A stretch of 10,772 nucleotides of DNA from assembly GCA_964415445.1 (NCBI GenBank), contig CAYQAE010000022.1, forward strand, positions 12,082 to 22,853, read 5' to 3'. The position numbers were made by a program, and so were the translations under genes. The stretch is from CAYQAE01 sp964415445 [NCBI: uncultured archaeon]. GTDB taxonomy: Archaea > CAYQAE01. The stretch's first letter is position 1; each line of letters opens with the position of its first letter. The notes under the pieces were generated by a model. That model had not been told where the DNA came from, did not search any database, and was given only the letters and a program-made list of their open reading frames with translations. Of the stretch, positions 1 to 5,830 are shown one piece after another.

Positions 1-1
1 A

Positions 2-1069
2 ACTTCAGAATATCTTGATGTTCGGGATCTTCTATTTGAATTGAAAAATTATGGTGAAAAAATAAGAGAAGAGAGAATTAAACAAGGAAAAGCCCCTCGA
101 TCACATATTTATCATCTAGCTACTTTCTTTCTAAACTGGTTAGACACTTCCTTAGAGCAAGATTATACTCGAATCTTGAGGAAAATTAAATCTAAAGGAG
201 GAAATACTTATTATTCTCTTGATTTAATAGCACTAGATCCCAGAAGAGTGCTTAGAGAGATATTTGAAAATATTCATTTATCTATTCATATGTCTGGAAC
301 AATTGGAAATTTAGAAGCATTTAGAGATATTTTAGGTATTAATTCTCAGACCAAGATGGATATATTTGATTCTCCATTTTTAGATAAAAATATCGCTGTG
401 TTTGTATCTCAAGGGGTTACTACCAAAGGAACTTTTAGAAGTCCTAGGATGTATGAGAAGATGGTCCAAAAAATATCTGAAATTGTAAATAATACACCTG
501 GAAATGTTGGTATATTTACAGCCTCTTATGAAGTGATGGATGGGCTTCGTGATGCAAATTTGGAATATAATCTTTCAAAAGAGCTATTTATTGAATCATC
601 TGATATGTCATCTGAAGAACATGAAATGTTAGTTTCAGATTTTAAACGTGGTGCAATTAAGGGAGGTACAATACTTTTAGGGCCACAAGGTGGTAGATCT
701 GCAGAAGGCAGTGATTTTCCAGGAGATGAGATGAATACAGTGGTAGTTGTAGGTGTACCTTATGCTAAAAAGACTGCATCAATTTTACAAAAGATTGATT
801 ATTATAAAAAACAATTCCCAAAAAAAGGTCTATTTTATGGATATTATCTACCAGGATTTAGGAAATTAAATCAAGCAGCAGGTAGAGCTCATAGAAATTT
901 AGATGATAAAGCTGCTATTGTTTTTTTAGATTGGAGAGTTTCTCAGTATTTTGTTAAGAAAAATTTAACACATTGGATTCAAGAAAAAATTGAAATTATT
1001 AAAGATAGAAAAGGATTGTTAGCAAAGAATTTAGCTTCTTTTTTTGGAAGAGATACTATACTAACTTAA
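2..1069 (+). CDS. XPD/Rad3-like superfamily 2 DNA helicase, C-terminal part (5' end outside window)
   Basis: The reading frame is open from base 2, so the true start lies upstream; the ATG-less TTG at 41 is only the first possible start codon in view. What is seen is helicase domain 2 of the XPD/Rad3/DinG family. An SGT..LEAFRDILG block lies near bases 290-340, typical of XPD-family proteins. The motif V-like GGRSAEGSDFPGD lies at about 689-727, and motif VI QAAGRAHR, with its arginine-finger pattern QxxGRxxR, at about 872-895. The Walker A, Walker B and iron-sulfur cysteines expected in domain 1 are off the window and cannot be checked. Family members are ATP-dependent 5'-3' DNA helicases, used in repair or general DNA unwinding in archaea. 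About 355 codons are visible, and the stop TAA is followed by T-rich sequence. Family assignment is firm; XPD versus DinG-like subfamily is inference. Confidence 0.88.
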   Translation, partial: TSEYLDVRDLLFELKNYGEKIREERIKQGKAPRSHIYHLATFFLNWLDTSLEQDYTRILRKIKSKGGNTYYSLDLIALDPRRVLREIFENIHLSIHMSGTIGNLEAFRDILGINSQTKMDIFDSPFLDKNIAVFVSQGVTTKGTFRSPRMYEKMVQKISEIVNNTPGNVGIFTASYEVMDGLRDANLEYNLSKELFIESSDMSSEEHEMLVSDFKRGAIKGGTILLGPQGGRSAEGSDFPGDEMNTVVVVGVPYAKKTASILQKIDYYKKQFPKKGLFYGYYLPGFRKLNQAAGRAHRNLDDKAAIVFLDWRVSQYFVKKNLTHWIQEKIEIIKDRKGLLAKNLASFFGRDTILT

Positions 1070-1079
1070 AATTTTTAAA

Positions 1080-1316
1080 CTATTCAAAAAGAATTTTTTC
1101 AAGCTCTTCTAAAATATCATTATCTTCATCTGCATTGCGGTCAGATAAAATTTTTGATAGATTCATATAATCACCACTAGCAGATATCAAAAATCTGCAC
1201 AATTCTGTTGTTTGAGGAGTGACACAATGGTTATTTCCATTATGAGCATAAATAAAGTGAATATAAATTATAATATAGCTGAAGCTAACAAAATAGTCTA
1301 TAATAGACCAGTCCAA
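1080..1316 (-). CDS. possible small hypothetical protein or gene remnant
   Basis: This is a 78-codon frame ending in TAG. Its only long start is a TTG at 1316, directly downstream of an in-frame stop at 1323-1325 and without a usable ribosome site; the only ATG is at 1166 and would give 28 residues. The N-terminal third translates to an aromatic/isoleucine-rich string typical of AT-rich non-coding DNA. The part from about 1240 downward looks more protein-like: a YAHNGNNHCVTPQ segment, then an acidic tail ending ELEKILFE. I do not recognise a family. It may be a short gene, the 3' remnant of a gene broken near 1316, or chance. The 30-bp CRISPR-like element overlaps its upstream edge, so a rearrangement there is conceivable. 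Confidence 0.3.
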   Translation of the reverse strand: MDWSIIDYFVSFSYIIIYIHFIYAHNGNNHCVTPQTTELCRFLISASGDYMNLSKILSDRNADEDNDILEELEKILFE

Positions 1317-1370
1317 TCCCCTTTAGGGATCGATTGAAACGAATCTATTACATTAATTCGTTTTCTTTTT
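1290..1370 (+). ncRNA. candidate small structured RNA (unassigned)
   Basis: A TATA-like AT run at about 1261-1278 would place a transcript start near 1293-1300. Three hairpins follow: GTCTA/TAGAC (1296-1308), ATCCC/GGGAT (1316-1330) and AAACGAAT/ATTCGTTT (1337-1363). A T-rich tract follows at 1361-1371. Promoter, stems and T-tract together are what a short independent RNA would show. It does not fold as a tRNA, and I see no C/D or H/ACA box pattern. The alternative is bidirectional termination signals between convergent genes. This is inference from base pairing only. Confidence 0.25.
1311..1340 (+). repeat. solitary CRISPR-repeat-like 30-bp element
   Basis: The block begins with GTCC, contains the stem ATCCC/GGGAT around a CTTTA loop, and ends ATTGAAAC. 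Length 30, a central GC stem and an ATTGAAAC 3' end are the hallmarks of many archaeal type I and III CRISPR repeats. No second copy is visible on either strand of the window, so no array can be called, and no cas gene is present. It may be an orphan repeat, a remnant, or a chance hairpin. Confidence 0.3.
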
Positions 1371-1371
1371 T
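1337..1371 (+). terminator. hairpin plus T-tract, likely terminator
   Basis: A perfect 8-bp inverted repeat, AAACGAAT and ATTCGTTT, surrounds an 11-base loop. A run of ten Ts broken by one C follows directly on the plus strand. It could end read-through from the helicase gene or a small RNA starting near 1290. Confidence 0.4.
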
Positions 1372-1443
1372 GAAAATGTTTGATAAATACTTATCAGTAA
1401 TAGTTTGCAAGACTTGGTATATAAACCTAACACAATATAATCT

Positions 1444-1450
1444 AAAAAAA
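1444..1450 (-). terminator. T-tract after the Lrp-aminotransferase operon
   Basis: On the minus strand a run of seven Ts lies 8 bases after the stop codon of the membrane-protein gene, typical of archaeal U-tract termination. There is no hairpin immediately before it. Confidence 0.35.
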
Positions 1451-1457
1451 GACAGTT

Positions 1458-2492
1458 TTAGTTTCTTGCAGCAAAATAGAGTATTAATGTCGAAAAAAAC
1501 ATACCTGCAGCAAATATTGCCATAATAAAACCTATTAAAAAAATTAGACCCCAAAAAGTGATACTGATATTTAATTCTAATTCATTTTCTGAAGAAATTT
1601 GTTCATATTCACAATAGAGATAATATTTAGAAGCCTCATCTATATTCACCGTTATTGTATCAGCTAGCTCATCAATACTTCCATTAAATTCTTTTTGTTT
1701 AAAGAATATAGCATTTTCTCTAATATCTGTGATATTAGAGTATTGTTTTTCACATAGATAAAAATTTACTCTACCTTCACCAGATAGGGGTGTTATCTCT
1801 AAATTGGTATAACCTATTTCAATCTCATCTTCTTTAACTTCAAATTCAATTTCAGATAAATTATTTGAACTATTTAGAGTTATCTCATCAATTTCTTCAA
1901 AATTGCTCATATCATAGGCAATTAAACCTATACCCATCAATCCAATAACAATAGATACTATAAATAACCCTACAAATGCTTTTGATCCTTTTTTTTCACT
2001 ATACCCTTGGGGTGGATATATTGAAGGATATGGTTTTTGAGAGGAAGATGGTTTTTGCATAGGTTGATATAGAGGATATCCGGGTGTAGGATGTGGAGCA
2101 TAAGGTTGTGGTTTTTGAAATGATCGGGGCGGCGGTTTATAAGATTGAGGTTTTGGCTTATATTGAATTTGTTTTATCTGTTCAATTTTAGAATTAATTA
2201 AGTCTTTAGTTTTTTCAACTAAATTTATATCGTAAATAACAATAGGAAATAAAAAATAAACAGCCCCTTTTTTGATAATCTGGAGATTATATCCTTCATA
2301 TTGTGATTTAGCTGATATATCCTCAATTTGGTCAAAAGGTATCCTCATCCCATTTTGCAATTCAATGTATCCATGATATGATATCTTAAAGAAATACATG
2401 AAGTCTTCTCTGGTAGAATATTTATACCCATCTTCTGTTTTTGTTTCATACAAACCTAAATCTTTTTCTTTTATTACTTCTTTTTTATCCAT
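1458..2492 (-). CDS. two-pass membrane protein with proline/tyrosine-rich linker, unknown function
   Basis: I place the start at the ATG at 2492 (344 residues). It has an AAGGT ribosome site seven bases upstream, while the longer frame would need a TTG at 2513 inside the preceding gene. Residues 1-108 form a soluble domain with beta-rich segments (about 33-90) that could be a PH-like fold, but I cannot confirm this. Residues about 111-163 are a low-complexity linker rich in Pro, Tyr, Gln and Lys, followed by a lysine cluster. The first membrane segment is about 171-193. Residues 195-308 form an acidic domain with two cysteines (247, 294) and Asn-X-Ser/Thr sites, probably outside the cell. The second membrane segment is about 312-341. 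It is the last gene of the Lrp-aminotransferase operon, 10 bases after the aminotransferase stop. No family recognised; function unknown. Confidence 0.85.
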   Translation of the reverse strand: MDKKEVIKEKDLGLYETKTEDGYKYSTREDFMYFFKISYHGYIELQNGMRIPFDQIEDISAKSQYEGYNLQIIKKGAVYFLFPIVIYDINLVEKTKDLINSKIEQIKQIQYKPKPQSYKPPPRSFQKPQPYAPHPTPGYPLYQPMQKPSSSQKPYPSIYPPQGYSEKKGSKAFVGLFIVSIVIGLMGIGLIAYDMSNFEEIDEITLNSSNNLSEIEFEVKEDEIEIGYTNLEITPLSGEGRVNFYLCEKQYSNITDIRENAIFFKQKEFNGSIDELADTITVNIDEASKYYLYCEYEQISSENELELNISITFWGLIFLIGFIMAIFAAGMFFSTLILYFAARN

Positions 2493-2499
2493 ATCTATT

Positions 2500-2504
2500 A
2501 CCTT
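2500..2504 (-). promoter_or_regulatory. ribosome binding site that fixes the start at 2492
   Basis: AAGGT lies seven bases before the ATG at 2492 and is part of the string TAAGGT, so the aminotransferase stop codon and this site overlap. This favours the ATG over the TTG at 2513 and implies close translational coupling. Confidence 0.55.
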
Positions 2505-3654
2505 ACTTTTCAACTACTTCTTTTATTCTCTTTAGCGCAATTCTAATTTGATTTATATCAGTAGCATATGTGCATCTTACATAACCTTCACCACAATCTC
2601 CAAAGACATTACCTGGAACAGTAACAATTTTCCCTTCTTTCAAAACTTTCTCACTAAATTCATTTGAAGTCATACCAGTTCCTTCGATATTTGGAAAAAC
2701 ATAGAAAGCACCATGGGGGTTTGCACATCTAATACCTTCAATATCATTTAATCCTTTAACTATTAGCTTTCTTCGCATATTAAATTGATTTAGAAGCTCG
2801 TCCATCCATGATTTATCACCACGTAAAGCTTCTAAAGCCGCACGTTGAGAAATACTAGGTGCACACATCATCATATATTGGTGAATTTTCATCATACATT
2901 CCACTATCTCTTTTGAAGAAGTCCCATATCCTATTCTCCATCCGGTCATAGCATAAGCTTTAGAAAAACCATTAATTGTAACTGCTAAATCTTTAAGTTC
3001 TGGAATAGATCCTATACTAAAATGTTTATTTCCGTCATAAATTAATTTTTCATAAATCTCATCTGATACTACATGAATTTGGTGATCCAACAAAAGATCA
3101 GATAAATCTCGTAGGAATTTCTCATCATAATAGGTACCAGTAGGATTTGCTGGTGTGCTAAAGATTATTAATTTTGTTTTTTTAGTAATTGTCTCATTAA
3201 TCTCATCAATTGATGGTCTAAAATCTGTATCGATATTAGTTGATATGTTTTTAACTTTTGCACCACCAAATAGCGCACATGGTTTATATGCGACGTAGCA
3301 TGGCTCAGGTATTATTACTTCATCTCCAAAATCAGTTAAAGCTCGAATTGCACAATCTATTATTTCACTTCCACCTGATGTAACTAAAATTTCATTTTTT
3401 GGATTTGCAGAAATATTATTCTCTTCTTTTAATTTCTTTGAAATCTCTTCTCTAAGCTCTAACATGCCAAAATTAGAAGTATATGTGGTAAAATCATCAT
3501 TAATCGCATCAATTGCAGCATACTTTATGTGCATAGGAGTTGGAAAATCAGGCTCTCCTACCCCTAAACTTATCACATCTTCTATCTCTGCTGCCATCTC
3601 AAAAAATACTCTAATTCCAGATAGTTGCATTTCACTAGTTCTTTTTGATACCAT
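2503..3654 (-). CDS. class I/II PLP-dependent aminotransferase (fold type I, aspartate/aromatic group)
   Basis: This is a full-length 383-residue fold type I aminotransferase, which moves an amino group between an amino acid and a 2-oxoacid in the cytosol. Visible motifs, in order: GVGEPDFPTP near residue 31; the PLP-phosphate region SGGSE at about 93-97; NPTG (170-173); SDE-Y (197-201) binding the pyridine ring; SKAYAMTGWR (231-240) with Schiff-base Lys232; and Arg360 in GYVRCTYA, the usual carboxylate-binding arginine. The start is an ATG with AGTGAT upstream, 10 bases after the Lrp gene's stop, so the two genes are co-transcribed. Substrate cannot be set from sequence; aspartate, alanine, aromatic or branched acids are possible. 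The fold and activity class are firm. Confidence 0.95.
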   Translation of the reverse strand: MVSKRTSEMQLSGIRVFFEMAAEIEDVISLGVGEPDFPTPMHIKYAAIDAINDDFTTYTSNFGMLELREEISKKLKEENNISANPKNEILVTSGGSEIIDCAIRALTDFGDEVIIPEPCYVAYKPCALFGGAKVKNISTNIDTDFRPSIDEINETITKKTKLIIFSTPANPTGTYYDEKFLRDLSDLLLDHQIHVVSDEIYEKLIYDGNKHFSIGSIPELKDLAVTINGFSKAYAMTGWRIGYGTSSKEIVECMMKIHQYMMMCAPSISQRAALEALRGDKSWMDELLNQFNMRRKLIVKGLNDIEGIRCANPHGAFYVFPNIEGTGMTSNEFSEKVLKEGKIVTVPGNVFGDCGEGYVRCTYATDINQIRIALKRIKEVVEK

Positions 3655-3664
3655 AATTTATCAC

Positions 3665-4162
3665 TTAAGGACTTACAATTAACCGATCTACTTCAGGAGA
3701 TTCACTAGTCAAAACTCCTGCTTGTTTATATTTTTTCAAAATAAAATGAGTGGAAGTGCCTTGAATTGATTTTTTTGGGGCTAAAAATTCAGTTACAAAT
3801 TCTGCAACTTCTCGCATATCATCAGCGTTATAGACAACTAATAAATCAGATTTACCAGATGTTACAAAAACGTCCACAACATGTTCTTGTTTTGCAATCT
3901 CTGATGCAATTTTGTCAAAACCTTCTTTTCTCTCAGGAACTACCTTAACTTCAATTAATGCTGAAACTTTCTTTATATTTGTTTTTTCCCAATCAATAAT
4001 TGAGCAAAATTTTCTAATTATACCCTTATTTCTTAGTTCTCTTATTCTTTCTTTAACTTCTTTTTCTGATTTTTCAATCATAGTAGATATATCCTTTGTG
4101 GGGGTGCGTGAATCTTCATCTAATATTTTTAGTATATTTAAATTAATTTCATCGATTTCCAT
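3665..4162 (-). CDS. Lrp/AsnC-family transcriptional regulator
   Basis: This is a 165-residue protein with the two-domain plan of Lrp/AsnC regulators. An N-terminal winged helix-turn-helix lies at about 4-50 (LNILKILDEDSRTPTKDIS, then EVKERIRELRNKGII). A C-terminal RAM ligand-binding domain lies at about 63-145, with the VTSGKSDLLVV pattern at 100-110. Such proteins form dimers or octamers and sense amino acids. The tail of about 20 residues after the RAM domain is a little longer than usual. I start at the ATG at 4162, six bases after AGGTG, not at the GTG at 4171. It is first in an operon with the aminotransferase. By family habit and position it probably controls this operon and itself in response to an amino acid; the ligand is unknown. 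Confidence 0.93.
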   Translation of the reverse strand: MEIDEINLNILKILDEDSRTPTKDISTMIEKSEKEVKERIRELRNKGIIRKFCSIIDWEKTNIKKVSALIEVKVVPERKEGFDKIASEIAKQEHVVDVFVTSGKSDLLVVYNADDMREVAEFVTEFLAPKKSIQGTSTHFILKKYKQAGVLTSESPEVDRLIVSP

Positions 4163-4468
4163 AATTTCCACCTAATGCAATGTTTGTTTTAATAATTTTT
4201 ATCTAAATAAACTCCTATAAATTATTAATTTTCTTTTACTCAATTAAGTCATTTTATAACCAAGTTTAAAGATATTTATCATCTAAATCTTTTATTTTAA
4301 TAATAATACAAATAATTATATTTTTATGATTATCACTAAATTACTAGTTTCAGATAGATGATTTTTATCGTCTTTTTTATTCTCTTTTTGGATTAGATGA
4401 TTCAATTGAATCTTTATCATCGCATAATCTAACTTTTTGAAATAAAAAAATAATATTAGTGATGAAAT
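4163..4468. promoter_or_regulatory. divergent intergenic region with repeated GATGAT motifs, candidate Lrp operator
   Basis: This very AT-rich region separates the Lrp operon (-) from the small gene at 4469 (+). A TATA-like AATAATTTATA on the minus strand (4216-4226) could serve the Lrp operon. AGATGAT occurs at 4356-4362 and 4395-4401 on the plus strand and at 4278-4284 on the minus strand, and GATGAT again at 4416-4421 (minus). GATTCAATTGAATC (4399-4412) is a perfect 14-bp palindrome, inside a wider imperfect dyad GATTA-GATGA ... TCATC-TAATC (4391-4429). Lrp-type regulators often bind several such dyads. The link to this protein is inference. Confidence 0.4.
4168..4173 (-). promoter_or_regulatory. 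ribosome binding site for the Lrp-type gene
   Basis: AGGTGG on the minus strand lies five bases before the ATG at 4162 and overlaps the alternative GTG start at 4171, which argues that the ATG is the true start. Confidence 0.5.
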
Positions 4469-4789
4469 ATGCCTAAATTAGAAATAGAACAACTAAGATT
4501 CTTCCCTAAAAAAGTAGAATTGTATTATAAGCTTTATCAAAAGTATTCAGACCCTTATCATAGTAAAGTAGATCTAAATCGACCAATTAATTTCCTTCCA
4601 AATAATGCTATAGAAAAATTCAAGGAGATATACAAAGAAAAAACGAAAGAAGATCTTGATGGAATTTTAATGGATAAAATACTTTTGACTAGTAAAAAAT
4701 GTTTATTAGTAGTTGCTTTTGGATTTAAAAAACAAAAAAAGGGAAATAAATTTGGTTTTATTGGGGCATTCAAAAAACAATTGAAATAA
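4469..4789 (+). CDS. small lysine-rich hypothetical protein
   Basis: This is a 106-residue protein with about 22 lysines and no membrane segment. A GTGAT ribosome site lies just before the ATG, and a T-tract follows the stop. Mixed polar and hydrophobic blocks (VELYYKLYQKYSDPYHSKV, then DGILMDKILL and CLLVVAFGF) look like a real folded protein rather than a chance frame. The C-terminal 25 residues are strongly basic with repeated KK pairs, which could contact nucleic acid or membrane lipids. I do not recognise a family. It is divergent from the Lrp operon across a motif-rich region, so it may be controlled by the same regulator. A minus-strand frame of 71 codons inside it is a shadow. Confidence 0.6.
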   Translation: MPKLEIEQLRFFPKKVELYYKLYQKYSDPYHSKVDLNRPINFLPNNAIEKFKEIYKEKTKEDLDGILMDKILLTSKKCLLVVAFGFKKQKKGNKFGFIGAFKKQLK

Positions 4790-4800
4790 TCTAACTATCA

Positions 4801-4817
4801 ATTTTTATTTTTTTTAT
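4801..4817 (+). terminator. T-rich terminator after the small gene
   Basis: Two T-runs (TTTTTATTTTTTTT pattern) begin 12 bases after the stop codon at 4787-4789, as expected for archaeal termination. No hairpin precedes them. Confidence 0.4.
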
Positions 4818-4837
4818 ATACTATGAACCTTATAGCT

Positions 4838-5518
4838 TTATTTACGTTTAATAAAATTTTTTAAAATGGTTTTAATTATATTTATCCCATCTTTTGCAGC
4901 AATTAGTTTAGGAGCTCCACCATCTCGTCTTCTATAGATTATAGGTATTTCTTTTAATTTAAATTTATTTTTTTTCGCTTGAATTAATAATTCTGTAGCA
5001 AAAGGCATTCCAATTTCATTGAATTTCATTTTATTTATACTTTCTTTTTTAATTGCTCGAAGTCCACTTTGTGAATCTGAAACGCACATTAAATAGAATA
5101 AATTTACCATTTTTGTGATAAAAATATTACCAAATAAATTGACTATATCCATAGAATTTTTCTCAAGTCTACCTAAAAATCTTGAACCCAATACCATATC
5201 TATATTGTCATTTTCAATCAAATTAACCATTTCAGTAATTTTATATGCAGGATAAGTTTTATCTGCATCAATCATAATTATTATATCACCATTTGCTGCC
5301 CTAAATCCAGTTCTATAAGCTAGTCCATAACCTAGATTTTTTTGAATTATTATTTTATCAACACCACATTTTTTAGCTAAGGCACGAGTTTTATCCTCGG
5401 AATTACCATCTACAACAATAATCTCTAAATTAAGATCCTTATTCTCTTTTACTTCTTCAATTACATCAACAATTGTTTTCTCTTCGTTAAGAGTAGGAAT
5501 AACTACAGATACGATCAT
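4838..5518 (-). CDS. GT2-family glycosyltransferase, dolichol-phosphate sugar synthase type
   Basis: This 226-residue GT-A glycosyltransferase is related to DPM1/DPG synthases, which move mannose or glucose from a nucleotide sugar to dolichol phosphate at the cytosolic membrane face. Visible features: the N-terminal VVIPTLNEEKT; VVDGNSEDKT (35-44); the metal-binding DAD motif (84-86) in IDADKTYP; DSQSGLRA (148-155); and the C-terminal basic IYRRRDGGAPKL (194-205), matching the R-x-GxSKL block but with Ala-Pro in place of the usual Ser. There are no C-terminal membrane helices, as in single-domain DPM1-type enzymes. The start is the ATG at 5518; the GTG at 5530 would add four residues. No other glycosylation gene is adjacent. 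The sugar and acceptor are inferred from family only. Confidence 0.88.
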   Translation of the reverse strand: MIVSVVIPTLNEEKTIVDVIEEVKENKDLNLEIIVVDGNSEDKTRALAKKCGVDKIIIQKNLGYGLAYRTGFRAANGDIIIMIDADKTYPAYKITEMVNLIENDNIDMVLGSRFLGRLEKNSMDIVNLFGNIFITKMVNLFYLMCVSDSQSGLRAIKKESINKMKFNEIGMPFATELLIQAKKNKFKLKEIPIIYRRRDGGAPKLIAAKDGINIIKTILKNFIKRK

Positions 5519-5830
5519 ATAACTCAACACATTTTAACTAAAAACATATTAATTATATCTACTTGAAACAATTATAAGAAACGTTTATTAGTGTAGTCCT
5601 ATTTAGACCAAGACATATTTAATCTATCTATTTTATTTTAGATTGTATTTTTGGCTCTTTGCTAAATATTTGCTTTTTGATTTTATCTATAAAAATCGAA
5701 GTAGAAATACAAATATCAAAATATTTAAATTATAAATGTGTGGCGCTTTAGTGCAACAATAAATTTCATATTGAAAAAATTGTTATATAAAAATAAGATA
5801 TAAGAGTTCTAATAGTTTGGAGGATAAGAA
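5519..5830. promoter_or_regulatory. 312-bp divergent promoter region (glycosyltransferase / PEP synthase)
   Basis: No gene or RNA was found here. The half next to PEP synthase holds two TATA-like elements on the plus strand: AAATTATAAATG (5728-5739) and TTATATAAAA (5783-5792). Between them is a GC-richer block, GGCGCTTTAGTGC (5742-5754), with a short imperfect dyad. The half next to the glycosyltransferase is plain AT-rich DNA with no obvious structure. Confidence 0.45.
5783..5823 (+). promoter_or_regulatory. TATA box and ribosome binding site of the PEP synthase gene
   Basis: TTATATAAAA at 5783-5792 lies about 25 bases before a plausible start near 5813. GGAGG at 5819-5823 sits seven bases before the ATG at 5831, giving a short leader and a strong ribosome site. 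Confidence 0.55.

Larger units (their letters stand above)
1070..1457. other. 388-bp region without a confident gene
   Basis: This stretch lies between the convergent ends of the helicase gene and the minus-strand membrane-protein gene. It contains one doubtful minus-strand ORF (1080-1316), a TATA-like run (about 1261-1278), and four short inverted repeats: 1296-1308, 1316-1330, 1337-1363 and 1381-1396. A locally GC-richer 30-bp block (1311-1340) resembles a CRISPR repeat. Small overlapping ORFs on both strands at 1334-1554 look like chance. Confidence 0.6.

Noticed and set aside
1311-1340. A CRISPR array
   Set aside because: Only one repeat-like unit is visible; no second copy at a spacer-like distance on either strand.
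1290-1400. A tRNA gene in the hairpin cluster
   Set aside because: No acceptor stem pairing and no GTTCRANTC T-loop in either orientation.
1334-1554. Small overlapping ORFs on both strands
   Set aside because: They overlap the hairpin region and the 3' end of the membrane-protein gene, have no ribosome sites, and their composition looks like translated AT-rich DNA.
3464-4175. Plus-strand ORFs opposite the aminotransferase and Lrp genes
   Set aside because: They are antisense shadows of two clearly recognised protein families.
4558-4773. Minus-strand 71-codon ORF inside the small gene
   Set aside because: No ribosome site and poorer composition than the plus-strand frame, which has a promoter-side region, ribosome site and terminator.
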